NCBI RefSeq assembly: GCF_947501785.1
Contig: NZ_CANMXB010000001.1
Span: 2,980,501-3,044,500 of the forward strand
Direction: 5' to 3'
Length of the DNA stretch: 64,000 bases
Origin: an uncultured Litoreibacter sp.
GTDB lineage: Bacteria; Pseudomonadota; Alphaproteobacteria; Rhodobacterales; Rhodobacteraceae
In this document: positions 8,458 through 16,897 of the stretch, in pieces
How the letters are laid out: each line of letters starts with the position of its first letter
Position numbering within the stretch: the stretch's first letter is position 1
Translations under genes and position numbers: made by a program
Notes under the pieces: model-generated
Told to the model about the DNA's origin: nothing
The model's database searches: none
Seen by the model: only the letters and a program-made list of their open reading frames with translations

Positions 8458-9768
8458 TTATTCGGAAAGCATGGCTTCCAATTTCGCGACGCGCGCTTTC
8501 AATTCAGCTTCGCGCTGCGTCAAGCTTTGGATCGCGGCCAGCGCGACGCCAGCGGCATCAATAGATGAGATCCCTTTGTCGGTGTGGCCTGTTCCGAATG
8601 CGGCATAGAAATCCTGGGCCATTGGGCCAATGTGGTAAACGCCAGTATCTGCGTCGCCCTTGTAGGTCCACGTGCTGACAGGCAAAGCCGACACTTTTTC
8701 CAGAATTTCGTCGCTATCAACCGGAACGATACCGATTTTGTTGTTGCGGTCCGATCCTTGGGTCAACGTACCAGTGATCACCATGTTACCAGCGTCATCA
8801 AGCGACATTTCCTGAGCATCCCCAGCGTCGATGTTGACCCGAAATTGTCCGCTTGCACCCGCATCGGTGAACGTGAGGTCAGCGCCTGTGTTTGGCGACG
8901 CGCCAGATGCGGCGATGCGGAATGTGTTGAAAGTCTCGCTGGAGGTCAGCGTAAGGTTCCCGTCGTTGTTCAGATCAAACTCGTTCCCATCGCCATCATC
9001 AAAGTTGTAGCGTAGGGACCCATCGGCACCACCATCGGTAAATGTCATGTCCACGCTTTCTGTCGGGGACGCACCCGTCGCGGTAAGGCGCAGGGATGTG
9101 AACGTCTCACTCGTTCTGATGTGGAAGTCAGTCTGGGGGCCATCTGTGCCAATACCAATATCACCATCTGCTGCAATGAAGAGCGAGTCCTCAGGAGCGC
9201 CAGGCTTCGCGCGGAAGAACAGGTTGCTGCCGTTGGTTACATCACGAATGAAGAAGTTCGATTCGTTTGCAGCAATATCATAGGTCTGAGGCGCGAAGCC
9301 GTCCGAGCCGTCCTGCTCGAGGCGCAGGGTCGGGGTGTTGCCTTCTACAACATGAATGTCGACAATCGGGTTGGACGTTTTGATACCCACGTCCCCGTCA
9401 GCTTCGACATAGAGCGTATTGGCCGGAGCACCGGCTTCAACGCGGAATGGGATGCGCCCTGCGGTAGCGTCTTCGAAGGCCAGGTAGTTGTCGCCGCCAT
9501 TGCTGCTATCGTTGGCCACGATGCGCCAGTCATTCTGCGGGAAGCTGGCCGAGGTACTGGTGTCATCGAAATGCAGCCGAATGTTGTTTTCCTTCATGCG
9601 GATGGTGTCGAAGCCGAAGCTTTCGCCGTTGCTGCAGTCATTGCCGACACAGAGGCTGAACGTGATGATCACATCATCGTTTTGCACGATATCCGCAGCA
9701 GCCATGTTGGCACCCAGACAAAGTGCACTTGCCGACATGGCGAGCTTTGTAAGCGTTGTGTTTTTCAT
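8458..9768 (-). CDS. Secreted tail-fibre-like protein with C-terminal S74 chaperone domain
   Basis: A 436-residue protein with a Sec signal peptide (cleavage about 'MAAA/D', residue 25). Residues ~80-215 and ~219-332 each contain two related repeat units (for example 'TLYVEADGDVGIKTSNP' and 'SLFIAADGDIGIGTDGP'), so the body looks like a repetitive beta-rich fibre. Residues ~338-415 resemble the Peptidase_S74 intramolecular chaperone of phage tail spikes, with the serine-aspartate of 'GSDRNNK' at 339-340 at the usual autocleavage position and 'YHIGPMAQDFYAAFG'. The last ~20 residues form a coiled coil. In the family the domain helps trimerise the fibre and then cuts itself off. No phage genes surround it. 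It follows a small exported protein by 28 bases, and export by the adjacent type II system is possible but unproven. Confidence 0.85.
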   Translation of the reverse strand: MKNTTLTKLAMSASALCLGANMAAADIVQNDDVIITFSLCVGNDCSNGESFGFDTIRMKENNIRLHFDDTSTSASFPQNDWRIVANDSSNGGDNYLAFEDATAGRIPFRVEAGAPANTLYVEADGDVGIKTSNPIVDIHVVEGNTPTLRLEQDGSDGFAPQTYDIAANESNFFIRDVTNGSNLFFRAKPGAPEDSLFIAADGDIGIGTDGPQTDFHIRTSETFTSLRLTATGASPTESVDMTFTDGGADGSLRYNFDDGDGNEFDLNNDGNLTLTSSETFNTFRIAASGASPNTGADLTFTDAGASGQFRVNIDAGDAQEMSLDDAGNMVITGTLTQGSDRNNKIGIVPVDSDEILEKVSALPVSTWTYKGDADTGVYHIGPMAQDFYAAFGTGHTDKGISSIDAAGVALAAIQSLTQREAELKARVAKLEAMLSE

Positions 9769-9796
9769 ATCTGTAACCCTCTAAGTATTTCGTCTT

Positions 9797-10219
9797 TTAG
9801 TTGCTATCTTCAGTTGTTTCCTCAGGCGCAACAATCACGCCCCGATCCACGACGAACTGACCACTCAGATAGAATGATTCGTTCACCTCGTCGGAGGCTG
9901 CGTCGCCGCGCCCGTTGTTCTGCGGATTTACGATTTTGACTTTTTCCGGCTTTGCCGCAGTCAGTTCGAACCGATAAACCCCATCAAGGATTTGCGCCGG
10001 ATCAAGCCGGAAAACCGGTGTTCCGGCCGCGGCCTGAATTTCGGTCATCGCACCGTTGGGGGCTAATACTTTCAACGTGGCATTGGTCATCTGGCCCCAG
10101 TTTTCAAACCAGAACGCGCTCGAATTATGCTGTTGAGTTGCTTGGTTCGAAAATACGGCAGAGGCGGAAGCCAGAGAAATTATAGCTGCAGCAACGCTGC
10201 GCGCTAGCAGTCTTCTCAT
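9797..10219 (-). CDS. Small exported protein of unknown function
   Basis: Start placed at the ATG at 10219, preceded by 'GGAAGGA' eight bases upstream; a longer frame exists to 10279 but lacks that signal. The 140-residue product has a signal peptide ('MRRLLARSVAAAIISLASAS', probable cleavage near 'VFS/NQ'). The mature part includes 'HNSSAFWFENWGQMTNATLKV' and ends in an acidic, threonine-rich tail. I do not recognise the family. It is 28 bases upstream of the S74-domain fibre gene on the same strand, so the two are probably cotranscribed from a promoter near the CtrA-like box at 10350-10365. Confidence 0.7.
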   Translation of the reverse strand: MRRLLARSVAAAIISLASASAVFSNQATQQHNSSAFWFENWGQMTNATLKVLAPNGAMTEIQAAAGTPVFRLDPAQILDGVYRFELTAAKPEKVKIVNPQNNGRGDAASDEVNESFYLSGQFVVDRGVIVAPEETTEDSN

Positions 10220-10349
10220 AGAATACATCCTTCCATACACACTGGCCAACTGGGCCGATGCGCACCACCCTCGCATCAACGTGACGACAGCAGATCGTCA
10301 CACATTTCTAATCAATACGCGAAATTCCGCCGAAATGCACGGTATTTTA

Positions 10350-10365
10350 TTAACGTTAGGTTAAC
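10350..10365. promoter_or_regulatory. Perfect CtrA-like binding site
   Basis: The sequence reads TTAAC-GTTAGG-TTAAC, an exact match to the full CtrA consensus of alphaproteobacteria. It lies about 130 bases upstream of the start of the small exported protein gene (9797-10219) and 30 bases beyond the 3' end of a Sel1 gene, so the leftward secreted-protein pair is the only sensible target. CtrA controls motility, pili, gene-transfer-agent and surface functions in this group. Confidence 0.7.
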
Positions 10366-10395
10366 TTTTTGGGGTACCTAGTTGCCGTAGTCCGT

Positions 10396-11580
10396 TCAGG
10401 GTTGCTCGGCCTGAGCGAGTTTTTGCGCTTCGATGATCTGCGCGCGGACCATTTGTTGGCCAAGCTGATCGCGTATGTCTTTCGCGCGTTGGTCGCCATA
10501 CCGGCTGGCCAAAGTCAGCCATTTATACCCCAATACAAAATCCTGAGGCGCGCCGTGACCTGCGAAATATAGCAGTCCAAGGTTGGCCATCGACGTGGCG
10601 TGCCCCTTAGCGGCCGCCCTTTCGAACCAACGCGCAGCATTTCTGGCCGAGGCGTTCGGTGCAACGCCCTCCAAATGCGCCCACGCCATCATAAATTGCC
10701 CTATCGGGTCGCCCGCATCCGCGGAGTGGGCATAGTTCGCAATCGCCTCCGGAGCGGGAACGAAAGGCCCCAAACGGTCATCAAATAGCGGACGAAGACT
10801 GCTTTCGGTCGCAGTGGTCTCAGACTGGCCCGCTTGCCGGTACAGCTCTGTCGCACGCTCTTCGTCCAACGGAACTCCGTAGCCATTCTGGTACAAGACG
10901 CCAAGATTGCGTGTCGCCTCTTTCAGCCCTTTTTCTGCGGCAGCTGCGAACAGCTCTGCGGCTAATCCGTAGTCCTGGTCCACCCCTTCGCCTCGGACGT
11001 AGAGCAGCCCCAGGTTGTTCATTGCCTTGGCGTTTCCGGCGCGCACAGCCTTTTGGTAGAGCTGAAGTGCCAAATCCAGGTCCTGGTCAATGCCGTTGCC
11101 TTCCTGGGCAAGCACCGCAAGGCTGACGGCTGCGCCGACGTGGCCAAATTCTGCCGCGCGTCGGTAGAGCTGAGATGCCTTTACCGGCTTTGATGATCCA
11201 TCAGCGCCGTTCTCCAAGGCCAGACCAAGATCAAAAAGGTAGTCCGCACTTCCAGTAACCGCGGCTTTCTCCAACCAGGCGATTGCCAGGTCTTGGTTTT
11301 GTTCGACACCGCGCCCCGCGTGATAATATTTCCCAAGGCGGTTTTGGGAGGCCGGGTCGCCGTTTTCCGCGGCGAGCTCCATCCATCTGGCAGCCTGCTT
11401 GAAGTCTTGGGCTACGATGATCCCGTCATCATAAATCTGACCTAGCTGTGCCTGGGCCGCGACATCACCCGATTGGGCCGCGTTTGTAAGTTCGGAAATT
11501 GATTGCCCGAAGACAGCGCTCGAACCCAGCACCGCCGCGGCAAATAGCGCAAAGGCCCATGATCTATGCGAATGCGTCAT
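10396..11580 (-). CDS. Exported Sel1-repeat protein
   Basis: A 394-residue protein with a signal peptide (cleavage about 'AVFG/QS', residue 26) followed by about eight Sel1-like repeats of ~36 residues; clear units include 'AQLGQIYDDGIIVAQD' and 'NLGLLYFAGHGAPQDFV'. The C-terminus has the usual closing 'YKWLTLASRYGDQRAKD' and a helical end. Sel1 repeats form alpha-solenoids for protein-protein contacts. Its start overlaps the stop of the upstream Sel1 gene by four bases (ATGA), so the two form one unit. The proteins are related but not close duplicates. The partner is unknown; proximity to the secretion system suggests an envelope role. Confidence 0.88.
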   Translation of the reverse strand: MTHSHRSWAFALFAAAVLGSSAVFGQSISELTNAAQSGDVAAQAQLGQIYDDGIIVAQDFKQAARWMELAAENGDPASQNRLGKYYHAGRGVEQNQDLAIAWLEKAAVTGSADYLFDLGLALENGADGSSKPVKASQLYRRAAEFGHVGAAVSLAVLAQEGNGIDQDLDLALQLYQKAVRAGNAKAMNNLGLLYVRGEGVDQDYGLAAELFAAAAEKGLKEATRNLGVLYQNGYGVPLDEERATELYRQAGQSETTATESSLRPLFDDRLGPFVPAPEAIANYAHSADAGDPIGQFMMAWAHLEGVAPNASARNAARWFERAAAKGHATSMANLGLLYFAGHGAPQDFVLGYKWLTLASRYGDQRAKDIRDQLGQQMVRAQIIEAQKLAQAEQP

Positions 11581-13118
11581 TCGGTGATTTTGACGGTTTG
11601 ATCAGTGTCCGGCGCCCGCTGCTTCTCCTGCTCGAAGTAAACGCGCGCTTGCGCTTGTGCATTTGCAAGCTGTTCGGGGGTCAGCAATTGAGACAAGATC
11701 TCCCGCTGCTCTTCCGCGGCCTTGGAGCCGAGTGTGGCTGCGACATTCATCCACTTGTGCGCGACGACAAAATCCTGCTCGACACCCGTGCCGGACGCAT
11801 GCATCTCGCCAAGCTTGAACTGGGAAAAGCTGTCGCCAGCATTGGCCGCGTCCGCAAGCAGTTCCAGCGCTTCGTCTTTACGATCCTCGTCGGCCAGATA
11901 AATCATCGCGAGCTGCCCTGCGGCGCGTTGATTGCCCGACGCAGACTGCGCCACAAGCCACTCCGTCGCGTTGTCGTCGCCATCTTTGGCTGCGGCTGCG
12001 ACCCACGTGGCCGCCTTCCTGCGATCGTAGCGCCCATCTAGCGCGCCGCTTGCAACGACCTGACCCAGTTTGATTTTGCCGATTTCATTACCTGCGAGCA
12101 TAGCGCTTTCGTAAAGGCTGGCCGCCTGCAAAGGGTCAGCCTCTGTCCCGCGCCCATTTTGATACATAAGCCCCAGAGCAAGCATACTGCGGACAAGCCC
12201 GGCCGACGCCGCCCGTTGATACCATTCAAATGCTTTCGCATCGCTTTGCTCACCTGCTTCGCCAGAGTAATATGCGTATCCAAGATTGCTTTGGGCAAGT
12301 GCGTCACCCTGTGCCGCCGCCGCCTCAAGCCATTTCAACGCCTCGGAGGCATTCTTGTCTACGCCATCGCCGGCCAGAAATTTGCTGCCCAATATGCGCT
12401 GTGCCATCGGGTGACCTTTGTCCGCGGCGCGTGTCAGCCAAGACACGGCTTCCGCGCGGTCTTGCGCAACGCCGTCGCCCTCATCCAGCCGGATCGCCAA
12501 ATCAATCTGGGCGCCGCGAGACCCGTTCACCGCCGCCTTGCGCAACCAAAACACCGCGTCAGCAGCGCTTTTCTGGACCCCCACGCCTTTGGCATAGGCC
12601 TCACTCAACGCGTATTGAGAACTTGTGTGCTGCGCCTCCGCAGCCGCCAAAAGCCAGTTAAAGGCCTGCTCAGGGTCAGCATCAATACCCACGCCTTGCT
12701 GCATCAAGAGGCCTAGCGTGTACTGCGCCTCTTGATCGCCCCGGGTGGCAGAGCGCTGCAGAAAACTGACCGCGCGTTCTGGGTCGGGTTTGATACCCTC
12801 GACCCCCAAAAGCATTTTTGCCAGGAGCGTCGCCGCTGGCCCATTGTTCTGGGCGGCGGCTTTCTCAAGCCATACCGCCGCGTTTTCTAAATCCCTGGGA
12901 CCACCACGCCCTTCAAACAAAATCCTGCCATAGCGGTACTGAGCAACCGGATTACCCGTCTCAGCGATTTGGGCCAAACCTGTCCGCGCCGTTACAAAAT
13001 CCTCGGCTTCATAGGCACTTACAATGTCCTCCATCAACGGCACGTCTTGGGCGATCGCGGTTGAACCAATCGAGAGAGCAAGAACACTGACAAAGGGGAC
13101 GAAACGGCTAAGCGACAT
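11577..13118 (-). CDS. Exported Sel1-repeat protein (long)
   Basis: Start placed at the ATG at 13118, which has 'GGAG' at good spacing; an in-frame ATG at 13142 is less likely. The 513-residue product has a signal peptide ('MSLSRFVPFVSVLALSIGST', cleavage near 'AIA/QD') and about eleven Sel1 units such as 'YRYGRILFEGRGGPRDLENA', closing with 'FVVAHKWMNVAATLGS' and a glutamine/alanine-rich helix. One unit (residues ~330-370) is degenerate. It is presumably a periplasmic scaffold or adaptor. It sits head-of-operon with the second Sel1 gene and starts about 70 bases from the end of the prepilin peptidase gene, also on the minus strand. Confidence 0.88.
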   Translation of the reverse strand: MSLSRFVPFVSVLALSIGSTAIAQDVPLMEDIVSAYEAEDFVTARTGLAQIAETGNPVAQYRYGRILFEGRGGPRDLENAAVWLEKAAAQNNGPAATLLAKMLLGVEGIKPDPERAVSFLQRSATRGDQEAQYTLGLLMQQGVGIDADPEQAFNWLLAAAEAQHTSSQYALSEAYAKGVGVQKSAADAVFWLRKAAVNGSRGAQIDLAIRLDEGDGVAQDRAEAVSWLTRAADKGHPMAQRILGSKFLAGDGVDKNASEALKWLEAAAAQGDALAQSNLGYAYYSGEAGEQSDAKAFEWYQRAASAGLVRSMLALGLMYQNGRGTEADPLQAASLYESAMLAGNEIGKIKLGQVVASGALDGRYDRRKAATWVAAAAKDGDDNATEWLVAQSASGNQRAAGQLAMIYLADEDRKDEALELLADAANAGDSFSQFKLGEMHASGTGVEQDFVVAHKWMNVAATLGSKAAEEQREILSQLLTPEQLANAQAQARVYFEQEKQRAPDTDQTVKITE

Positions 13119-13187
13119 AAGAACTCCGATACAAGGGCGCACGCGGCCTGTATGTTGTTGGAAACACGCCGGACTTTGTGAGAATTT

Positions 13188-13985
13188 CTAGCGTAAGGCA
13201 AGCATGATGGAGATATTTGGCAGCACCGTCATCACAAACCAGATGACCATTGCCGACAGCGAAAGGAAGGCGCCGAAGGGCAATTTGTTGGTGCCCTTGA
13301 GTGGTATTTTGGTATGGCTGGCGCGAGTTGCTGCCAAAACCAGCCCCGCCAAGGATGCCAGTAGCAGCAGCGCCGGCAGAGCCATCGGACCAATGCCAGC
13401 ACCAATTCCTGCCATGAGCTTTACATCCCCCAACCCCAACCCTTCGCGCCCACGTATTTGCCGATAAGCACCCCTGAGCGCCCAAAACCCGCCGCAACCA
13501 ACAGCAGATCCAATGACGGCACTGATGATGGTGCGTTGCGGATCCGCCCACGCGATTGTGAAGCCCGCTACCAACAACCCTGCGGTCATGAGGTCGGGCA
13601 GGCGGTACCAAACGGCATCTGCAACAGCCAATCCCAGTAGCAGCCAAAGAAAGGCAGCAGATGCAACAACCGCAACAACGTTGCCTGTTGCGAGCGCGGC
13701 AATGACCCCTAATCCTATCGCGGCAATTTCGATGTAGAAATGCCATGCTGGAATCTCGGAATGACAGGTCCGGCATTGCCCGCGCAAAATGGCGTAAGAC
13801 GCCACCGGCACGAGGTCGGTGGCTGCCAAACCGGTGCCGCAGTTTCGGCATGTGGACGGCTTGCGTACCACGTCCTCGCCACGAGGAAGCCGGTCGACCA
13901 ACACACCGAGGAAAGATCCGATGGCAGGGCTGATCAGCACCACAAAAATCGCTGCAAAAAGGGTCCAGTCCACGTCGCGTCCCAT
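13188..13985 (-). CDS. gspO: Type IV prepilin peptidase (A24 family)
   Basis: Start at the ATG at 13985; the frame runs on upstream but that part is antisense to gspG and not protein-like. The 265-residue membrane protein has the zinc-type tetracysteine loop with two CxxC pairs ('CRNCGTGL' and 'CRTCHSEIP') and both catalytic aspartate sites ('VADAVWYRLPDLMT' and 'GLGDVKLMAGIG'). It cleaves the leader of pseudopilins GspG-K at the inner membrane and N-methylates the new end. It is divergent from gspG across 102 bases, so the processing enzyme and its substrates share a control region. The symbol pilD would serve equally. Confidence 0.92.
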   Translation of the reverse strand: MGRDVDWTLFAAIFVVLISPAIGSFLGVLVDRLPRGEDVVRKPSTCRNCGTGLAATDLVPVASYAILRGQCRTCHSEIPAWHFYIEIAAIGLGVIAALATGNVVAVVASAAFLWLLLGLAVADAVWYRLPDLMTAGLLVAGFTIAWADPQRTIISAVIGSAVGCGGFWALRGAYRQIRGREGLGLGDVKLMAGIGAGIGPMALPALLLLASLAGLVLAATRASHTKIPLKGTNKLPFGAFLSLSAMVIWFVMTVLPNISIMLALR

Positions 13986-14032
13986 TCCATTGTCGGCCGC
14001 ATGGTCCGCGCTGCCATGATTTCCGTTAGAAA

Positions 14033-14062
14033 TTGACAATACCGGAGGCTGCCGCCTACACC
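14033..14062 (+). promoter_or_regulatory. Probable promoter of the gspG-M operon
   Basis: A perfect -35 hexamer TTGACA at 14033-14038 lies 50 bases upstream of the gspG start in the divergent region with the prepilin peptidase gene. A -10 hexamer at 17-18 bases spacing is poor (CTACAC/TACACC), so the assignment rests mainly on the -35 and position. Confidence 0.4.
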
Positions 14063-14087
14063 TGATCTGCATCAGGAACGAGTTACC

Positions 14088-14555
14088 ATGACTTTGCAAT
14101 TGACTAAACGCACTGGCCAAACAGCCTCCCGGCACCCGGATGACGGTTTTTCGTTGCTTGAATTGATGGTCGTCGTTGTCATCCTCTCCGTTTTGGCGTT
14201 GGTCATCGTTCCGCGTGTCATAGATCGCCCCGATCAGGCGCGCGCCGCTCGTGCGGCTACAGATTTGGCGGCCATATCGAGCGCTGTTGGTCTCTACCGG
14301 TTGGACAATTTCAAATACCCGACAACCGAACAGGGGCTGCAGGCCCTTGTGTCTGCGCCGACCATTGCGCCGCTTGCCCCGAATTGGGCGACAAACGGCT
14401 ATATTGCACGGTTGCCGAAAGACCCATGGGGGCGGGACTACCAATACCTGCATCCGGGTGTGCATGAGGAATTCGACGTATTCACATACGGGGCTGACGG
14501 CGTGCCCGGCGGGACGGGACCCGATGCGGATGTCGGGACATGGCTGATCAACTGA
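14088..14555 (+). CDS. gspG: Type II secretion major pseudopilin GspG
   Basis: A 155-residue class III signal-peptide protein: a 20-residue leader ending in Gly, then 'FSLLELMVVVVILSVLALVI' with the conserved Glu5 and hydrophobic helix. The GspG hallmark region 'YRLDNFKYPTTEQGL' and the C-terminal 'LPKDPWGRDYQYLHPG' with the acidic 'GADGVPGGTGPDAD' calcium loop are present. It builds the shaft of the periplasmic pseudopilus after cleavage by the divergent prepilin peptidase. First gene of a tightly overlapping gspG-M operon; it overlaps gspH by 16 bases. Confidence 0.96.
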   Translation: MTLQLTKRTGQTASRHPDDGFSLLELMVVVVILSVLALVIVPRVIDRPDQARAARAATDLAAISSAVGLYRLDNFKYPTTEQGLQALVSAPTIAPLAPNWATNGYIARLPKDPWGRDYQYLHPGVHEEFDVFTYGADGVPGGTGPDADVGTWLIN

Positions 14556-15013
14556 GCCTCCCTGTAAATGCCAAAGACGACACTGGCTTCAGCCTGATCG
14601 AACTGTTGGTGGTTCTCTCGATTCTGGCGGTTCTTGCTGTTGGCGCCACACTTTCGGCTGGCCGGAGCGGCTCAAATGATCTCGCGGATATTGCCGCATT
14701 CGAAAAGCGTTTTGCGGCGTTGCGGGCCCATGCGATCCACGGCCAAACGGTAAAGGGGCTCTTTGTTTCGCCGCGCGGCTTTCAGGGGGCGGAGCAACAA
14801 AATGGTCGGTGGCTGCCGGCTGGCAGAGAACAAAGGTGGCAGCACCGCGTCAGATATGACGCAACCGGTGCGCGTGTAGGTCAAAACCTGCCGACGATCC
14901 TGTTTCTACCCAATGGCGCAACCACAGCATTCCGTGTGACATTTCAAACGGCAGGCCAAGACTTCAACTGCAGCACGGATGGCTGGGCCGCGTTGCAATG
15001 TGCGCCGTCATGA
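14540..15013 (+). CDS. gspH: Type II secretion minor pseudopilin GspH
   Basis: The 157-residue product has a 16-residue leader ending in Gly followed by 'FSLIELLVVLSILAVLAVG' with Glu5, then a globular part resembling GspH/FimT ('RFAALRAHAIHGQTVKGLF'). It would join the tip-proximal pseudopilus. The position directly after gspG and before gspI supports H over another minor pseudopilin. The start at 14540 lies within the end of gspG, which points to translational coupling. Confidence 0.85.
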   Translation: MADQLSLPVNAKDDTGFSLIELLVVLSILAVLAVGATLSAGRSGSNDLADIAAFEKRFAALRAHAIHGQTVKGLFVSPRGFQGAEQQNGRWLPAGREQRWQHRVRYDATGARVGQNLPTILFLPNGATTAFRVTFQTAGQDFNCSTDGWAALQCAPS

Positions 15014-15393
15014 ACCGTCAGGTCGACATCAACATAGCCGATCAAGGCATCACGCTCGTTGAGCTGATCGTTGCGATCGTGATTTTGTCAGTCGGAACCA
15101 TCGCAGCCCTTCGAGGGTTTCAGCAAACTTCCCTCGAACTTGGGCAGGCTGATGCGCGGTTGTTGGCGCATCACGTCGCGCTCAACCGCGTGGCCGAATT
15201 GAAGCTCTTGGGGCCAACCGGATCAGATGCACTGCCAGCCGAGGTCGATATGGGCCCGTACCGATTTCAGCTCGACACCGAGTTGGCCCGTACGGCTGCG
15301 GGGCTGTTCGAAGCCACAATCGTCGCGCGATCCGAAACGGGCGTGGGCGCACAATTCGTGACCTATCTGACGACCGAGGCCCGGCGCCAATGA
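15010..15393 (+). CDS. gspI: Type II secretion minor pseudopilin GspI
   Basis: Start placed at the ATG at 15010, forming the ATGA overlap with gspH; an in-frame ATG at 14998 would add only four residues. The 127-residue product has a 13-residue leader ending in Gly, then 'ITLVELIVAIVILSVGTIA' with Glu5, and the 'LGQADARLLAHHVALNRVAE' region typical of GspI. GspI nucleates the tip complex with GspJ and GspK. The next gene starts inside its stop codon. Confidence 0.88.
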   Translation: MNRQVDINIADQGITLVELIVAIVILSVGTIAALRGFQQTSLELGQADARLLAHHVALNRVAELKLLGPTGSDALPAEVDMGPYRFQLDTELARTAAGLFEATIVARSETGVGAQFVTYLTTEARRQ

Positions 15394-15992
15394 ACAGGCA
15401 GGACGCGGGCATTACTTTGATAGAACTGGTCGTCAGCATGGCGATCTTTGCTGTGATCGCGGTGATGGGGGTGCAAGCGCTGAACGGGACGCTGCGGGCG
15501 CAGACCCGGCTGGAGGGTGCCGCCGTTCAGACCACAAAGCTGGCCAATGGTCTCGCATTGCTTCGCAACGACCTCGCGAATGCCGTGCCCATCCCGTTCG
15601 ATGACGCCGATGGATCAGCGCAATCGAGCCTGGAAACCGGGGTAGGGGGGCAGTCTTTTTCAATCTCAATTGGCGGGCAGCGCAACCTGACAAGCCTTGC
15701 GCTACCTGCATTTCACCGGGTCACGTGGTCGGTCGATCCGACAACCGGTGTGCTGTCGCGGACCGTTTGGCCGACGCTGTCACCGGTGAACGGCGCGCAG
15801 CGTGTCAGCCCCGTTCCGGTCCTCGATGGAGTAGCGCAATTGGATATGCGCATCTTTCTGGCGCGGCAAGGTTGGCAAGATGCCGTGCAATTACAAAGTG
15901 GCGGGATAAACAGCGAGCTGCCCGTCGCGATCGAGTTGACCATGATCGTCGACGGCATCGGCCCGGTTCGGCTGGTGGAGACCCTGAAATGA
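15390..15992 (+). CDS. gspJ: Type II secretion minor pseudopilin GspJ
   Basis: A 200-residue protein with a seven-residue leader, then 'ITLIELVVSMAIFAVIAVMG' with Glu5. The GspJ-type stretch 'LEGAAVQTTKLANGLALLRND' is followed by a beta-rich C-terminal domain ('RRVTWSVDP'-like strand, read as 'HRVTWSVDPTTGVLSRTVW'). It is part of the GspI-J-K tip complex. ATGA overlaps on both sides couple it to gspI and gspK. Confidence 0.9.
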   Translation: MNRQDAGITLIELVVSMAIFAVIAVMGVQALNGTLRAQTRLEGAAVQTTKLANGLALLRNDLANAVPIPFDDADGSAQSSLETGVGGQSFSISIGGQRNLTSLALPAFHRVTWSVDPTTGVLSRTVWPTLSPVNGAQRVSPVPVLDGVAQLDMRIFLARQGWQDAVQLQSGGINSELPVAIELTMIVDGIGPVRLVETLK

Positions 15993-16897
15993 GGGGCACG
16001 CGCGGCTTTGTGATGTTGAATGCACTGGTAATCGTGGCCGCGATGTCCGCGGCGGTTGTTTTGGTCATGGGGCGGGCGCAGGCAGTGCGGGACGTGCAGT
16101 TTCTGGACGTCAGCGTCGCGCAGACCAAGCTCTACCTGGACGGTTTCGACGCATTGGCCGTTCAACTGCTGGGCGAGGATGGGCGTCGTGGGATCACCGA
16201 TCATCCGTCCGATAACTGGGCTGAGGCAAGCTACACCGTCGATGTGGACCGTGGGCAGGTATCAGGTCAGATCAGGGACCTACAATCCGGGTTCAACATC
16301 AACTGGCTGAACTGGGCACCGGACGTTGCCAATCAGGAAGCCTTTCTGCGCCTTGCCGACAGTGCCTCCCTATCTTCCAATCTGGCTGAGGCTGTCATCG
16401 ACTTTGTTAAACTCGGTGGCCCGAGTAACCGCGCCATCTATGGTCAGAGGCCCATTCCAATTGACCCCGACGGCGGGCCACTTGTCAGCATTTGGCAGCT
16501 TCGGGATGTCCCTGGAATGACAGATGAGAGTTTCGAAAAACTTCGCAAATATGCTAGCGTCATGCCGCCCGAGGCGAAGATCAACATCAACACCGCGCCG
16601 CGAGAGGTGATCGACGCCATCCTTCCCAACAGCAGCCAGGAAATCAACGGTTTGCTGCAAGGCCGCGAGCAGGAGCCGATTGCCTCTTTGGATATGCTCT
16701 TCGATATCATCATGTCCCAACTTCAGGACGAGGTCGCTGCAAATCTGGTGCTAGAAAAGTTTGCGGTAGGGTCAGATTGGTTTATTGCGGAAAGCGTGGC
16801 GCAGCTCAATGACAGCACATTCCGGCGGGAGACCGTGATCAGACGACGGGGTACGCCGCGTGTGACAGAAATCTGGTATCGGCTGGGGCCACTTTGA
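15989..16897 (+). CDS. gspK: Type II secretion minor pseudopilin GspK
   Basis: Start at the ATG at 15989, overlapping the gspJ stop (ATGA); the open frame extends further upstream but is shadow. The 302-residue length matches GspK, the largest pseudopilin. A six-residue leader precedes 'FVMLNALVIVAAMSAAVVLV', with Asn rather than Glu at +5, as is usual for GspK. A 'SGQIRDLQSGFNINWLNW' stretch and a helix-hairpin-helix-like 'KININTAPREVIDAIL' segment are family features. It caps the pseudopilus tip. Confidence 0.93.
   Translation: MRGTRGFVMLNALVIVAAMSAAVVLVMGRAQAVRDVQFLDVSVAQTKLYLDGFDALAVQLLGEDGRRGITDHPSDNWAEASYTVDVDRGQVSGQIRDLQSGFNINWLNWAPDVANQEAFLRLADSASLSSNLAEAVIDFVKLGGPSNRAIYGQRPIPIDPDGGPLVSIWQLRDVPGMTDESFEKLRKYASVMPPEAKININTAPREVIDAILPNSSQEINGLLQGREQEPIASLDMLFDIIMSQLQDEVAANLVLEKFAVGSDWFIAESVAQLNDSTFRRETVIRRRGTPRVTEIWYRLGPL

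Noticed and set aside
8458-9768. Prophage remnant because of the S74 tail-fibre domain
   Set aside because: No other phage gene is present, base composition is normal, and the protein has a Sec signal peptide.
14000-14465. Upstream extension of the prepilin peptidase frame to 14465
   Set aside because: That part is antisense to gspG and lacks membrane-protein character; the family start fits 13985.
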